Shown piece after piece: positions 37,068 through 46,151 of a DNA stretch of 64,000 bases. The position numbers and the translations under genes were made by a program. The notes beneath the pieces were generated by a model. It saw only the letters and a program-made list of their open reading frames with translations, searched no databases and was not told the origin of the DNA. The DNA is from CBDAPE01 sp965198325 (GTDB lineage: Bacteria; Pseudomonadota; Alphaproteobacteria; UBA828; JAPUJA01), in the NCBI GenBank assembly GCA_965198325.1, contig CBDAPE010000015.1, positions 124,001-188,000 on the forward strand, read 5' to 3'. Positions within the stretch are counted from its first letter, which is position 1. Each line of letters begins with the position of its first letter.

Positions 37068-40000
37068 GCGCTTGTCCCCGCCAGTGTTTTCAGAAGGTCG
37101 GCCGCCGCGTTCGATCGCGGATGCCATAAATCGCGCTCGATGGCTTCCTGGAAGCGTTGCGCGATTTCCCTGAGCGCCGGCGCGTTATTGCGGTCGATGA
37201 AATCGCGCACCCGTTCGTCGCCCAGATAGGCATCGAACAATAGCTCGAAATGATGGTCCTCGACCACGCGCGCGGTGGCGGCGAACGCAAACAGATAATC
37301 GACCGTCGCCGCGATCTCGAACGCGCCCTTGTAGCCGTGGCGCATCACGCCGTCGATCCATTTCGGATTAGCCGCGCGGGCCCGGACGACGCGCGCGATC
37401 TCGTTTTGCAAGGTGCGGATTTCAGGCCGGTCCGGCCGGCTGTGGTCGTTGTGAAAAATGGCCGGTTGCTTGCCCGAGAGGTGTCGGACCGTTGCGGCGA
37501 TGCCGCCTTCGAACTGGTAATAGTCGTCGCTGTCGAGGAGGTCGTGCTCCCGATTGTCCTGATTGTGAACGACGATTTCCACGTTCTTGAGGCGCGAGGC
37601 AAAGAGATCGTGTTCGGCGAGACCCTCGCTTCCGGCACCGTACGCAAAGCCGCCCCAGGCGAGATAGGCCGCCGCCAGATCTTCGTCCGTCTCCCAGCAG
37701 CGCTCGTCGATAAGTGCCTGCAGCCCTGCGCCGTACGCGCCCGGCTTGGATCCGAAAACCCGGTAGCTTGCGCGCCGCGCCGCGTCCTCGCCGGCAACGC
37801 CCGCCGCGCAAAGGGCGGATGCATCGCGTCGGCACTGCGCCGCCAGCGGATTGACCGCCTCGTCTTCGTCGAGAGCGGCCACGGCCCGGCAGGCGGAATC
37901 GAGCAGATCGATCTGAAACGGAAACGCATCTCGGAAAAATCCCGAAACCCTGAAAACCACGTCGACGCGGGGCCGATCCAGCACCGATGCCGGGATGATT
38001 TCGAATCCGGTGACCCGGTTGGCCTGCTTGTCCCAAACCGGCTGGACACCAATCAACGCCAGCGCCTGGGCGATATCGTCGCCGCCGGTCCGCATGTTTG
38101 CGGTTCCCCAGGCGCTTAGCGCCACGCGCGTCGGAAACTCGCCGTGATCCTGGAAATGACGTTCGATCAGCAGGGCCGCCGATTTCCAGCCAAGCTGCCA
38201 CGCCGCGACGGTCGGAACCGCCCGGCTGTCCACCGAATAAAAATTGCGTCCCGTCGGTAGAACATCGACCTTGCCACGGCTCGGCGCGCCGCTCGGTCCG
38301 GGCGGCACGAAACGCCCGTCTAGCCCGCGCAACAGGTTGTCGGCTTCATCGCGGCCGCAGGTCCTGAGGATCGGGCGCAAGATCCCGTCGATGTAGTCGA
38401 TGACCGGTCCGGTGCACGGCCAATCGGCCGCCGTCTCGATACCTCCATCGACGAAACGCGCCGCAAGCAATTCCAGCCGCTCCACCGTATCCCCATTCGA
38501 TCGCCAGTCCGAGTCGACCAACCGCATCAGGATTTCCGGTCTCGGGCCGATCCACTCTTCACCGAGAACGCAATCGAGGGGGTCGAACCTTTCGAGCCCC
38601 AGATCCGTCGCCAGAGCACGGATGAGCGACGCGCCTTGCGCTTCCCCGTTTTCTCGTGGCAGCCGCGTCAACGCGACCAGTAGATCCCTTTCCTGCCGGC
38701 CCTCTGGCGAGTGGCCGAAGATGTGGAGGCCATCGCGTATCTGCAACTCCTTGAGCTCGCACAGATAGTTGTCGATCTTGCCGAGCGCCACGTCCTCGTC
38801 ATCGCCACGCTCGACCCCGACATCGCGGTCGAGCCCGATCGATGCGCTCAAGGAGAGAATGTCGCGTGTCAATGGTGCGAGGCGCCGGGGATCCATTCCT
38901 GCTGCTTGATAATATTCATCGACGAGTTGTTCCAGATCCTTGAGCGGTCCGTAGCTTTCGGCCCGCGTCAAGGGCGGGGTCAGATGATCAATGACGATCG
39001 CCTGTGCGCGGCGCTTGGCCTGGGTTCCTTCGCCGGGATCGTTGACGATGAAAGGATAGAGATGAGGTAACGGGCCGAACGCGGCTTCGGGAAAACAGCC
39101 CGATGACAGGGCAATCGCCTTGCCGGGCAGCCACTCCAGATTGCCGTGCTTCCCAAAGTGAATGATCGCATGGGCGTCGAACTCTGTGCGAAGCCACGCG
39201 TAAAAGGCAAAATAGCCATGAGGGGGCACGAGATCGGGTGCGTGGTAGCTGGCAACGGGATCGACGCCGTAACCCCGGGCCGGTTGGATTGAGACGGTAA
39301 TATTCCCGAAGCGATGGATTGGCAAAACGAAGCGGTCGCCGGCGACAAACGGATCGTCTTCCGGATCGCCCCACCGCTCAGTCACCTGCCGGCGAACCTC
39401 TTCGGGCAGCCCCGCGAAGGAGGTCGCATAGGATCCGATCGACAGCTCTTCCCCGCCACTCCGCTCTCCCGCTGCGTTGGTCGGCCCGCCCAGCAGGCGC
39501 GCCATCAAATCCTCGACGGTCGCGGGTGCCTTAGATCCGACGCGGTAGCCGTCCAGTACAAGGCGTTCGAGGAGCGTGACGACACCCGCCGGGGTGTCGA
39601 GGCCAACGCCGTTTCCGAGCCGCCCGTCCTTGTTCGGATAGTTCGCGAGAACGATCGAGATACGGCGCTCATCCGCCGGGGTGACCCGCAAGCGGACCCA
39701 TCGCCGGGCGAGTTCGGCGACGAAGGCCACCCGATCGGGCACCGGCTCGTGCCTGACGATCGCGACCTCGGTTTCGGCATCGAAGGCGGACGCGTCCTTG
39801 AAGGAAATGGCCCGGCTGATGAGCCTGCCGTCAACCTCCGGCAACGCTACGTTCATCGCCAAATCCCGTGGCGAGAGGCCGCGCTGGCCGTCTTTCCAGG
39901 CGTTCACGCTGCCACCCGACAGGATGACCTGAAACACCGGACAATCGGCTATCGAAAACGGCGTCTCGACCATTCCCTTTCCCGGTGTGGATACGGAAAA

Positions 40001-40801
40001 GCCGGTACAATTCAGGATCGCCGCGGGTGTAACGGCGGAAAATACCCGGTGCAGCAAGCCGATCGAAACGTCGTCCTTCAGACTGCTCACGAACAGGGGC
40101 AGCGGGTTTCCGCCGCGCTCTTCTACGGCGTCTATGAGCGCATCGATGGGTTTGAGATCGCCAGCCTGGACCAATGCCCGGTAAAACACGAGTGGGGTAA
40201 CCGGACCCGGCCCCTCCCACATACCCTGAATCGTCTCCAGATCGGGATGATCGACACCGGGCCAGTAATGCCCGGCACGGATCAGGGGTGCGGGCTCCCG
40301 CCAGCCATCCACGTGATCAAGCAAAAAGGCCGCATAATTGAGAAAGCTTGCAGCGTTGGCGACGCCCCCGTGGACAAAATATTGCCAAACGCGGTGGCAG
40401 GCGTGCATCGGAAGCGTCGAAATCTCCATGAGCTCGGAATCGGGCTGGTCGTCGCCCGGCACCACGACAAGCGGGAAGCCATTTCCCCCGCAAAGACTGG
40501 ACAGCTGCTCGACGCCATAGGGCCAGTATCCGACGCCGCCGAGGAGCCGAACCACGATCAGTTTCGCGTGGCTTGCTGTTTTTTCGAGATAGAGATCGAC
40601 CGACATGTTGTGACCGAGCTGCATGAGGTTCGACAGTCGGACCGTTGGCCGGTAATCAGTGAGCTGCGCCCGTGCGGCGCTCAGTATCGCGAGATCGCTG
40701 GCCGCCGCCGAAAGAACAACGATATCGCCGGGAGTCTGGTCGAGATCGACCGCCTCCGTCCCATCCGATACCTGTCCAGGTTGTGTGACAAGAAGGTGCA
40801 T
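37064..40801 (-). CDS. cobN: Cobaltochelatase large subunit CobN
   Basis: A 1245-residue homologue of magnesium chelatase BchH/ChlH, the substrate-binding subunit of the ATP-dependent late cobalt insertion into hydrogenobyrinate a,c-diamide. Signatures: MQLGHNMSVDLYLEKTA, RLLGGVGYWPYG, IHFGKHGNLEWLPGKAIAL, and a C-terminal stretch with NPKWIDGVMRHGYKGAFE. It is full length with no lesions. The ATPase partners CobS and CobT (the chelatase subunits) are not in the window, while an early-insertion CbiX is, so which chelatase acts is unclear. It follows cobW by 25 bp and overlaps cobO. Confidence 0.97.
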   Translation of the reverse strand: MHLLVTQPGQVSDGTEAVDLDQTPGDIVVLSAAASDLAILSAARAQLTDYRPTVRLSNLMQLGHNMSVDLYLEKTASHAKLIVVRLLGGVGYWPYGVEQLSSLCGGNGFPLVVVPGDDQPDSELMEISTLPMHACHRVWQYFVHGGVANAASFLNYAAFLLDHVDGWREPAPLIRAGHYWPGVDHPDLETIQGMWEGPGPVTPLVFYRALVQAGDLKPIDALIDAVEERGGNPLPLFVSSLKDDVSIGLLHRVFSAVTPAAILNCTGFSVSTPGKGMVETPFSIADCPVFQVILSGGSVNAWKDGQRGLSPRDLAMNVALPEVDGRLISRAISFKDASAFDAETEVAIVRHEPVPDRVAFVAELARRWVRLRVTPADERRISIVLANYPNKDGRLGNGVGLDTPAGVVTLLERLVLDGYRVGSKAPATVEDLMARLLGGPTNAAGERSGGEELSIGSYATSFAGLPEEVRRQVTERWGDPEDDPFVAGDRFVLPIHRFGNITVSIQPARGYGVDPVASYHAPDLVPPHGYFAFYAWLRTEFDAHAIIHFGKHGNLEWLPGKAIALSSGCFPEAAFGPLPHLYPFIVNDPGEGTQAKRRAQAIVIDHLTPPLTRAESYGPLKDLEQLVDEYYQAAGMDPRRLAPLTRDILSLSASIGLDRDVGVERGDDEDVALGKIDNYLCELKELQIRDGLHIFGHSPEGRQERDLLVALTRLPRENGEAQGASLIRALATDLGLERFDPLDCVLGEEWIGPRPEILMRLVDSDWRSNGDTVERLELLAARFVDGGIETAADWPCTGPVIDYIDGILRPILRTCGRDEADNLLRGLDGRFVPPGPSGAPSRGKVDVLPTGRNFYSVDSRAVPTVAAWQLGWKSAALLIERHFQDHGEFPTRVALSAWGTANMRTGGDDIAQALALIGVQPVWDKQANRVTGFEIIPASVLDRPRVDVVFRVSGFFRDAFPFQIDLLDSACRAVAALDEDEAVNPLAAQCRRDASALCAAGVAGEDAARRASYRVFGSKPGAYGAGLQALIDERCWETDEDLAAAYLAWGGFAYGAGSEGLAEHDLFASRLKNVEIVVHNQDNREHDLLDSDDYYQFEGGIAATVRHLSGKQPAIFHNDHSRPDRPEIRTLQNEIARVVRARAANPKWIDGVMRHGYKGAFEIAATVDYLFAFAATARVVEDHHFELLFDAYLGDERVRDFIDRNNAPALREIAQRFQEAIERDLWHPRSNAAADLLKTLAGTSA

Positions 40802-40826
40802 GCCCGATCTTTATCGTTGCGCCGCG

Positions 40827-41861
40827 TCAGCCGGTGAGCATGCTGGTGACTGCGGCTAGATCGAAGCCCTTCAACCCGATGACCACGATCCGACCCTGGC
40901 GGCTTTCGCCTTCATTCCAGGGCCTGTCGTAGTATTGCTCAAGTCGCGACCCCACACCTTGCATGACGAGACGAGCGTTCTTTCCGGTAACCGCGGCAAC
41001 GCCCTTCGCTCGCAAAACGCCCTCGACATCCAGGGCGGCTTCGATGCGCGATGACAGTATCGCCGGGTCTCTTATCGCGTCCAGTTCGATGACAAGACTG
41101 TCGAAATCATCGTGGTCGTGATCGCCGTCCTCGCTATCATGGTGCGAGGGTCTGTTTTCGAGATCGTCTTCAACCGCCGCACCGAGCCCGAGAATCGCAT
41201 CGGGATCTGCGGTGCCGTTACGGACGCGGAGGATCGGAACCCGCTCTCCCGCCGTCTCGCGAATTCGCAATTCGACCGGGGCGAGTGACGCCTCGTCCAT
41301 TAGATCGGTTTTGCTGATAAGAACCATATCGGCGCAGGTTAGTTGATCGTCGAAAACCTCCTCCAGCGGGCTGTCATGATCGAGGGTTTCATCTGTATCG
41401 CGCTGGGCCCGAACAGCGTTCGAATCAGTGGCGAACTGCCCGTCATAAACTGCTGGTCCGTCGACGATCGCAATGACGCTATCGACCGTCGTCCGGGAGC
41501 GAACCTCGGGCCACTGGAACGCCTTCACGAGAGGTTTGGGCAGCGCAAGTCCCGAAGTCTCGATAATGATGTGATCAGGCCGGATGTCCCTGTCGAGCAG
41601 CAATTCGAGAGTCGGAATGAAATCGTCGGCCACGGTGCAGCAGATGCAGCCGTTGGTCAGTTCGACCAGATCCTCTTCCCGGCAGGTTTCGTTCCCGCAC
41701 GCCCTCAAGAGGCCGCCATCGACGCCCAATTCACCGAATTCGTTGATGACAAGGGCCAATCGCCTGCCCTGAGCGTTGGTCATTAGATGTCGGATCAGGC
41801 TGGTTTTGCCTACGCCCAGAAAGCCTGTGATCACGGTGACCGGAATTTTCTGTCTATCCAC
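40827..41861 (-). CDS. cobW: CobW-type GTPase (COG0523 metallochaperone)
   Basis: A 344-residue G3E-family GTPase thought to deliver cobalt to the corrin pathway. Walker A is GFLGVGKTSLIRHL, the metal-binding CxCC is NGCICCTV, the guanine-specificity motif is SKTDLMD, and a His/Asp-rich loop (HHDSEDGDHDHDDFD) precedes the CobW C-terminal domain. The GTG start at 41861 follows AGGAG by seven bases; this ribosome site overlaps the end of cobU. It lies directly before cobN, the usual arrangement. Confidence 0.95.
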   Translation of the reverse strand: MDRQKIPVTVITGFLGVGKTSLIRHLMTNAQGRRLALVINEFGELGVDGGLLRACGNETCREEDLVELTNGCICCTVADDFIPTLELLLDRDIRPDHIIIETSGLALPKPLVKAFQWPEVRSRTTVDSVIAIVDGPAVYDGQFATDSNAVRAQRDTDETLDHDSPLEEVFDDQLTCADMVLISKTDLMDEASLAPVELRIRETAGERVPILRVRNGTADPDAILGLGAAVEDDLENRPSHHDSEDGDHDHDDFDSLVIELDAIRDPAILSSRIEAALDVEGVLRAKGVAAVTGKNARLVMQGVGSRLEQYYDRPWNEGESRQGRIVVIGLKGFDLAAVTSMLTG

Positions 41862-41871
41862 TCGCCAACTC

Positions 41872-42408
41872 CTATTTTAACTGCGCCGGCAATCCGGCGG
41901 TCATCAGGAAGACCCGATCCGATGCGGCTGCAACTGCCTGGTTGAGCTGTCCTGCGTAATCGCGAAACCGTCGGGCAACGGCGTTATCGGGCACGATGCC
42001 TTGCCCGACCTCGTTCGAAACGATGACGAGGGGTCCGTCCACATCGTGCAAGCACGTCGTTAGGGCACTGATTTCATGCGCGACGGTTCGGTCCGCTGCC
42101 ATGACGTTCGAGAGCCAGAGCGTCAGGCAATCGAGGAGGATCGATTTTCCGGTCGCGTCGGCCCGTTGCAGCGCGGCAACCAGGTCGAGCGGTTCCTCGA
42201 TGGTTTGCCAGACCTCTGCGCGTCGATTTTGGTGCTCCTGAATGCGTGCCCGCATTTCGTCGTCACGGCCCTCCGCCGTGGCCAGGTACACGCCCGCCCC
42301 TGTTGCCAGGACCAGACTCTCCGCGAAATGGCTTTTCCCCGACCGAGTCCCCCCGAGAACAAGCGTTACGCGGGCGCTTGGCAATGAAGATTTGACTGTT
42401 TCGGATAT
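41872..42408 (-). CDS. cobU: Adenosylcobinamide kinase / guanylyltransferase, probable ATA start
   Basis: Bifunctional enzyme of the lower-ligand pathway (CobU, CobP in Pseudomonas denitrificans): phosphorylates adenosylcobinamide and adds GMP. P-loop LVLGGTRSGKSHFAESL, LLDCLTLWLSN and IVSNEVGQGIVPDN are visible. The start is odd. A strong ribosome site GGAGGGAGGG (42425-42416) sits seven bases before ATA at 42408, where homologues would place ATG (frame then reads SETVKSSLPSARVTLV). The nearest standard in-frame start after it is TTG 42384, without a ribosome site. An ATG at 42495 lies inside the riboswitch and is not credible. Either ATA is used weakly, or ATG mutated to ATA. It heads the riboswitch-controlled operon. 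Confidence 0.9.
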   Translation of the reverse strand: MSETVKSSLPSARVTLVLGGTRSGKSHFAESLVLATGAGVYLATAEGRDDEMRARIQEHQNRRAEVWQTIEEPLDLVAALQRADATGKSILLDCLTLWLSNVMAADRTVAHEISALTTCLHDVDGPLVIVSNEVGQGIVPDNAVARRFRDYAGQLNQAVAAASDRVFLMTAGLPAQLK

Positions 42409-42445
42409 CGCTCTGCCCTCCCTCCGAGGCACGACGTATTCGGAT

Positions 42446-42614
42446 CCTGTCGCCACCGGAGAGGTCTCCTGGCTTAGGTTCAAAGGACCGCACACCTTCC
42501 CGGAAAGTCCAGTGGTTTCCAGATCCTCGATCTGGCGCGTGCGCCCAACCCGTCACAGTTGCGGGGGCAGCGTCGGCTTCGCACCGACTTCCCTGTCCCG
42601 ATGGCCCCAACAGG
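42446..42614 (-). promoter_or_regulatory. Cobalamin (B12) riboswitch
   Basis: On the minus strand the hallmark segments appear in order: GGGAAGTCGGTGCGAAGCC, then GCTGCCCCCGCAACTGTGA, and the B12 box AAGCCAGGAGACCTCTCCGG. A closing stem pairs CCTGTTG (5' side near 42614) with CGACAGG (near 42446). About 20 bases downstream lie CGTCGTGCC and the GGAGGGAGGG ribosome site of cobU, so control is probably by hiding that site when adenosylcobalamin binds. It lies between the 3' end of the cobC-type phosphatase gene and cobU and should control cobU-cobW-cobN-cobO-cobQ. Confidence 0.95.
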
Positions 42615-42657
42615 CTATGCGTTTAGTCGACGGAAGCAAAGCCCCATGACGTCGAAA

Positions 42658-43266
42658 TTACGATTTGGTCGTGTTGACCGTCGCGACTCGCCACTGAACC
42701 ATGCGCTCCCCATGAATGGCGTCGATCCGGGTGAGGGATAGGGGATCGATCTGGACGGCGAGCCCCGCCGCCGGATCGGCGCCAAGCGCATGGCACAAGG
42801 CGGCCCTAATCGTGCCGGCGTGACCAACCGCAACAATATCTGCTCCCCGGTGTTCCGCGTTTAATCGGTCGACCGCGGGGCAGACCCGGTCGACCAGCTC
42901 GACAAAGCTTTCGCCGCTCGGCATGCGGTTGTGCACGGGATCTGCCCAGAAGGCGTCCTGTTCATCCGATTCTATGGCGGTTCGGGTTTTGCCTTCCCAT
43001 TTGCCAAACGCCTGTTCGCGCAACGCCGTTTCCCGGACAATTTTCGGCGCAAAGCCGGCCAGCTCCGCAAGCTTTCTTGCCGTGTCGTGGGCCCGGCTCA
43101 GGGAGCTAGCAACCCACACGGCCTCATCCGGAAGTACCCGCGCAAGCGCCGCAAACGACCGCTCGTCCGAAAGATCGGCCGCAATATCCATCTGACCGTA
43201 TAGACGGTTCTCGGGATTGAGGGCGGGGGCGTGCCGTATCCACCACCACCGCGTCGTGGCGGTCAT
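42658..43266 (-). CDS. cobC: Histidine phosphatase family protein, probable alpha-ribazole phosphatase
   Basis: A 202-residue phosphoglycerate-mutase-like phosphatase, expected to remove phosphate from alpha-ribazole-5'-phosphate or adenosylcobalamin-5'-phosphate. The N-terminal catalytic motif is WIRHAPALNPENRLYGQMD (RHA in place of RHG), the second histidine is in AVGHAGTIRAALCHALG, and ALREQAFGKWEGKTR and GESFVELVDRV are typical. ATG 43266 overlaps the cobS stop (ATGA); the longer open frame upstream (to 43995) is antisense-like shadow within cobS. CobC here means the Salmonella-type phosphatase, assigned mainly from the cobS coupling. Confidence 0.86.
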   Translation of the reverse strand: MTATTRWWWIRHAPALNPENRLYGQMDIAADLSDERSFAALARVLPDEAVWVASSLSRAHDTARKLAELAGFAPKIVRETALREQAFGKWEGKTRTAIESDEQDAFWADPVHNRMPSGESFVELVDRVCPAVDRLNAEHRGADIVAVGHAGTIRAALCHALGADPAAGLAVQIDPLSLTRIDAIHGERMVQWRVATVNTTKS

Positions 43267-44057
43267 TGAGCCACCAGCAATACGGCCAGGAGAACGAATA
43301 TCTCCCCGGTTTGCTGGCCGGCGCCTAGGACGTCGCCGGTCTGTCCGCCGATCTGCTTCCGGGCCAACCGGGCGACGATTGCGACGGCGAGAATGAGGGC
43401 GACCAGACTTGCCACGATCAAGCGCTCGTCCTGAAAAATCAACGTCACGGCCAATGACGAGGCGAGCGCAACGAGAATGCTGGCGTATCCCGGCCTGCCC
43501 GCGGTCGCCCCCAGCCCGTCGGTTCTCGCCGGAGGTAGCAGCTTCATCAACAACACCAGAGCCAGCCGGGACAGGCAGGCGGCAACGATCAGCGCATAAA
43601 TTGCACGTTCGGGGCTTGCGGCGATCAGCGCTGAAAGGAGAGTCCAACGCAGCCCCACCGAAAACACGAGCGCAAGAACCCCGTAGGTGCCGATTCGGCT
43701 GTCGTGCATGATCTCGAGCTTCTGCTCGCGCGACGCACCGCCGCCGAAGCCGTCGGCGACATCGGCAAGGCCGTCTTCGTGAAACGAGCCACTCAGAAAA
43801 ACTAGAACCACAAGGCAAAGACCGGCGGCAACCATCGCCGGCAAGCCAAGCCACAAGGCGCAGATGATCACCAGCGCTCCCGTCACGCCCAACATGAGAC
43901 CGATGACGGGGAACCAGCGGCTGGCGCGCGCGAGGTCGCCTGTCACTCCTTGCCGGTCGGGCGAAACGGGAATCCGTGTCAGCAGGCCCAAGCAAAGCCT
44001 TACCTCGCCCCAGGCGCCGGCCTTCCCGCTACCGGAGTTTTCGATTTGCTCTCTCAC
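43263..44057 (-). CDS. cobS: Adenosylcobinamide-GDP ribazoletransferase
   Basis: Membrane enzyme (CobS of Salmonella, CobV of Pseudomonas denitrificans) that joins adenosylcobinamide-GDP and alpha-ribazole to make cobalamin; 264 residues. The metal-binding signature SGSFHEDGLADVADGFGGG is present, with GLLTRIPVSPD at the N-terminus and about six hydrophobic segments. Start: GTG 44057, with a weak ribosome site; it is divergent from cobT with a 62-bp shared upstream region. It is translationally coupled to the phosphatase downstream. Confidence 0.95.
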   Translation of the reverse strand: MREQIENSGSGKAGAWGEVRLCLGLLTRIPVSPDRQGVTGDLARASRWFPVIGLMLGVTGALVIICALWLGLPAMVAAGLCLVVLVFLSGSFHEDGLADVADGFGGGASREQKLEIMHDSRIGTYGVLALVFSVGLRWTLLSALIAASPERAIYALIVAACLSRLALVLLMKLLPPARTDGLGATAGRPGYASILVALASSLAVTLIFQDERLIVASLVALILAVAIVARLARKQIGGQTGDVLGAGQQTGEIFVLLAVLLVAQ

Positions 44058-44119
44058 AGCTCTACTTGTCCCGTCCGCAGAATCGGCCTACTGCTGCACG
44101 AATTCACTTCTATTGCTAG

Positions 44120-45148
44120 ATGGATTTGATGAAAACGCCCCAATCCCTCGACGAATTTCGCCAGTTCGTCAGCCAATTACCGGGCCCCGACGCCGACGCG
44201 CGGGTTGCGGCCCGGGCGCGCGAAGTAAATCTGGTAAAGCCGCCGGGCTCTCTCGGGCGGCTTGAATCACTCGCGGAGTGGCTGAGCGCGTGGCAGGGAA
44301 GCCCGCTGCCTTCCGCCGAACGCTGCCGGGTCCTCATATTCGCCGGTTCACATGGGGTCACCGCGGAAGGCGTCTCCGCCTACCCCGCCGCCGTGACACA
44401 GCAGATGGTGGGTAATTTCGAAGCCCGTGGCGCGGCCATAAACCAGATTTGCGATCTCGAACGCTGTGAATTGATCGTTCACGCGCTCTCTGTCGACAAG
44501 CCGACGGGTAATTTCCGAAAAACGGCGGCGATGGACGATGCCCAATGCGCGACCGCGATGGCGACGGGCGCATCGTGCGTGGACGAAGCGATCGACATCC
44601 TGTGCCTTGGCGAAATGGGGATCGGAAACACGACGGCCGCGGCCGCGATCTGCCATGCACTCTACGGTGGAGAAGCCGGGGACTGGACAGGTCCCGGGAC
44701 CGGCGTGTCGGGCAGCACGCTCGAAAACAAGATTGCGGTAGTAAAGGACTCCGTCCGCCTTCACAGGCCCTTCCTGAAGGACGGGTTGGAGATTTTGCGG
44801 TATCTCGGCGGTCGCGAACTCGCGGCAATCGCCGGCGCCATCGTCGCCGCCCGCTTCCATCGCGTGCCGGTAATTCTTGATGGTTTCGTTTCCTGCGCCG
44901 CCGCCGTTACTCTTGAAGTACTGCGCCCCGGCACGCTGGATCACTGCGTTGTCGGTCACGTGTCGGCAGAACCGGGGCACCGCCGGCTGCTCGACGTCAT
45001 TGAAAAAAATCCCTTGCTTGATCTCGGGTTGCGGCTTGGTGAAGGCTCTGGAGCGGCGTTGGCGCTCGGCGTGCTCCGCGCCGCGGTGGCTTGCCATACA
45101 GGGATGGCGACGTTTGCCGAAGCCGGCGTGTCGGATAGGACGGAATGA
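44120..45148 (+). CDS. cobT: Nicotinate-nucleotide-dimethylbenzimidazole phosphoribosyltransferase
   Basis: Activates the lower-ligand base to alpha-ribazole-5'-phosphate; 342 residues. Recognised by RVLIFAGSHGVTAEGVSAYP, CLGEMGIGNTTAAAAICHAL, GHVSAEPGHRRLLDVI and the catalytic glutamate in GLRLGEGSGAALALGVLRA. It starts at ATG 44120 (a second ATG, 44129, is possible). It is transcribed away from cobS. Do not confuse it with the chelatase subunit also called CobT, which is not in the window. Confidence 0.96.
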   Translation: MDLMKTPQSLDEFRQFVSQLPGPDADARVAARAREVNLVKPPGSLGRLESLAEWLSAWQGSPLPSAERCRVLIFAGSHGVTAEGVSAYPAAVTQQMVGNFEARGAAINQICDLERCELIVHALSVDKPTGNFRKTAAMDDAQCATAMATGASCVDEAIDILCLGEMGIGNTTAAAAICHALYGGEAGDWTGPGTGVSGSTLENKIAVVKDSVRLHRPFLKDGLEILRYLGGRELAAIAGAIVAARFHRVPVILDGFVSCAAAVTLEVLRPGTLDHCVVGHVSAEPGHRRLLDVIEKNPLLDLGLRLGEGSGAALALGVLRAAVACHTGMATFAEAGVSDRTE

Positions 45149-45167
45149 CCGCTGAGCGGCTGTCGCG

Positions 45168-45953
45168 TTAGGGCTGGTCGGGACTCAAATTTTTGCGCCT
45201 GTCCGCCAAACCGTCTTCTTTTCCGCTTAGCCGGGCGAACATGAAGGCCGCGCAAGCGGCAAGCGTGAGCCAGAAGAGAAGGCCCGTGCCTAGTGTTAGC
45301 GTCGCGAACTCCGCCGCGAGTTCCGGCGGAACCGATCCCGCGTGCGCGCCCGAGCCCAGATTAGGCGCCCCGATCAGGAACGGTGCTGCGATGACGACGC
45401 CCCCGAGGATCTTCCATAGGGTCTGACGTGCGATAAAGATCGCGGCGAGGCCGGCACAATTTGCGATCGCGGATCCCCACCACCAGAGTTGCCGCGGCTC
45501 GACGTCGGTGGTGATCATGCCGGGAAGTTCGGGCGGTAATCCGAGAGAGGGAATAAAACTGAATGCCGCAAACCCCGCGATCCCCCACGCTAACGATTGC
45601 GTCAACGTTGGCTGGCGCGAGAGAATCGTAAATGCGCCTGCAAGCAGCGCGCCATACCCGATCGCGATGAGAATATTGGCGAGGATCGTATAGCCGGTTC
45701 GCTCCCAGCCGTCCTCGGGCGCCCAGGCGTTTTCGCCATGTTCGTGCCCGGCAACGGTCTGCCGGTCGCCCGGCGAACCCGTCGACGTTGCGAATTCGGC
45801 GTCATGGCTGTGCGCAGGGGCGAGTGCACCGACCTGCTCAAAGCTCTCCGCTTCCAGGATCAGCGGCACGGTAGTGAGGGCCTGTAACCCGCTGACGACC
45901 AAGCCGGCAACCAGCCCGGCGACCACCGCGGTCAGGATGGCGCGATAGATCAT
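45168..45953 (-). CDS. cbtA: Cobalt transporter subunit CbtA
   Basis: A 261-residue membrane protein with about five to six helices, first seen as MIYRAILTAVVAGLVAGLVV. A His-containing periplasmic loop (APAHSHDAEF, VAGHEHGENAW) probably captures metal. Family features GFAAFSFIPSLGLPPELPG and RQLWWWGSAIANCAGL are present. CbtA with CbtB was predicted as a cobalt importer from its B12-regulated context; direct biochemistry is limited. It starts six bases after the cbtB stop and is transcribed toward cobT. Confidence 0.92.
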   Translation of the reverse strand: MIYRAILTAVVAGLVAGLVVSGLQALTTVPLILEAESFEQVGALAPAHSHDAEFATSTGSPGDRQTVAGHEHGENAWAPEDGWERTGYTILANILIAIGYGALLAGAFTILSRQPTLTQSLAWGIAGFAAFSFIPSLGLPPELPGMITTDVEPRQLWWWGSAIANCAGLAAIFIARQTLWKILGGVVIAAPFLIGAPNLGSGAHAGSVPPELAAEFATLTLGTGLLFWLTLAACAAFMFARLSGKEDGLADRRKNLSPDQP

Positions 45954-45959
45954 GGTAAC

Positions 45960-46151
45960 TTAATGGCAGGGCAGCGCGAACGTATGCCGCGAATCGTGCG
46001 CCGCATTGTGAATCATCTCGGGACTTGCAAAGCCGACGCCGAAGATCAGAAAAACCCCGAGCAGTGCGGCTATGGTGAAAGCGGCGAATCGCTGAGCGTT
46101 CAATACGGACCGAAGGGTTCGGTCACGCGGTGTCGTCGATATCATGTCCAC
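45960..46151 (-). CDS. cbtB: Cobalt transporter subunit CbtB
   Basis: A 63-residue protein with a single membrane helix (AAFTIAALLGVFLIFGVGFA) and a C-terminal histidine cluster (MIHNAAHDSRHTFALPCH), the classic CbtB layout in which the His tail binds cobalt. It starts at GTG 46151 with CGGAG close by, or ATG 46145. I looked for a B12 box upstream and did not find one, although cbtBA is riboswitch-controlled in many bacteria. It is the rightmost gene of the cob block. Confidence 0.92.
   Translation of the reverse strand: MDMISTTPRDRTLRSVLNAQRFAAFTIAALLGVFLIFGVGFASPEMIHNAAHDSRHTFALPCH

Noticed and set aside
39314..40837. A 507-codon open frame on the plus strand inside cobN
   Set aside because: It is the antisense shadow of cobN in GC-rich DNA: no ribosome site and no family motif, while cobN on the other strand is a clear full-length homologue.
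42409..42495. N-terminal extension of cobU from ATG 42495
   Set aside because: It would be translated from within the cobalamin riboswitch (through the B12 box) and bears no similarity to CobU.
43267..43995. N-terminal extension of the phosphatase gene to 43995
   Set aside because: The extension lies wholly inside cobS in another frame; the true start is the ATGA overlap at 43266.
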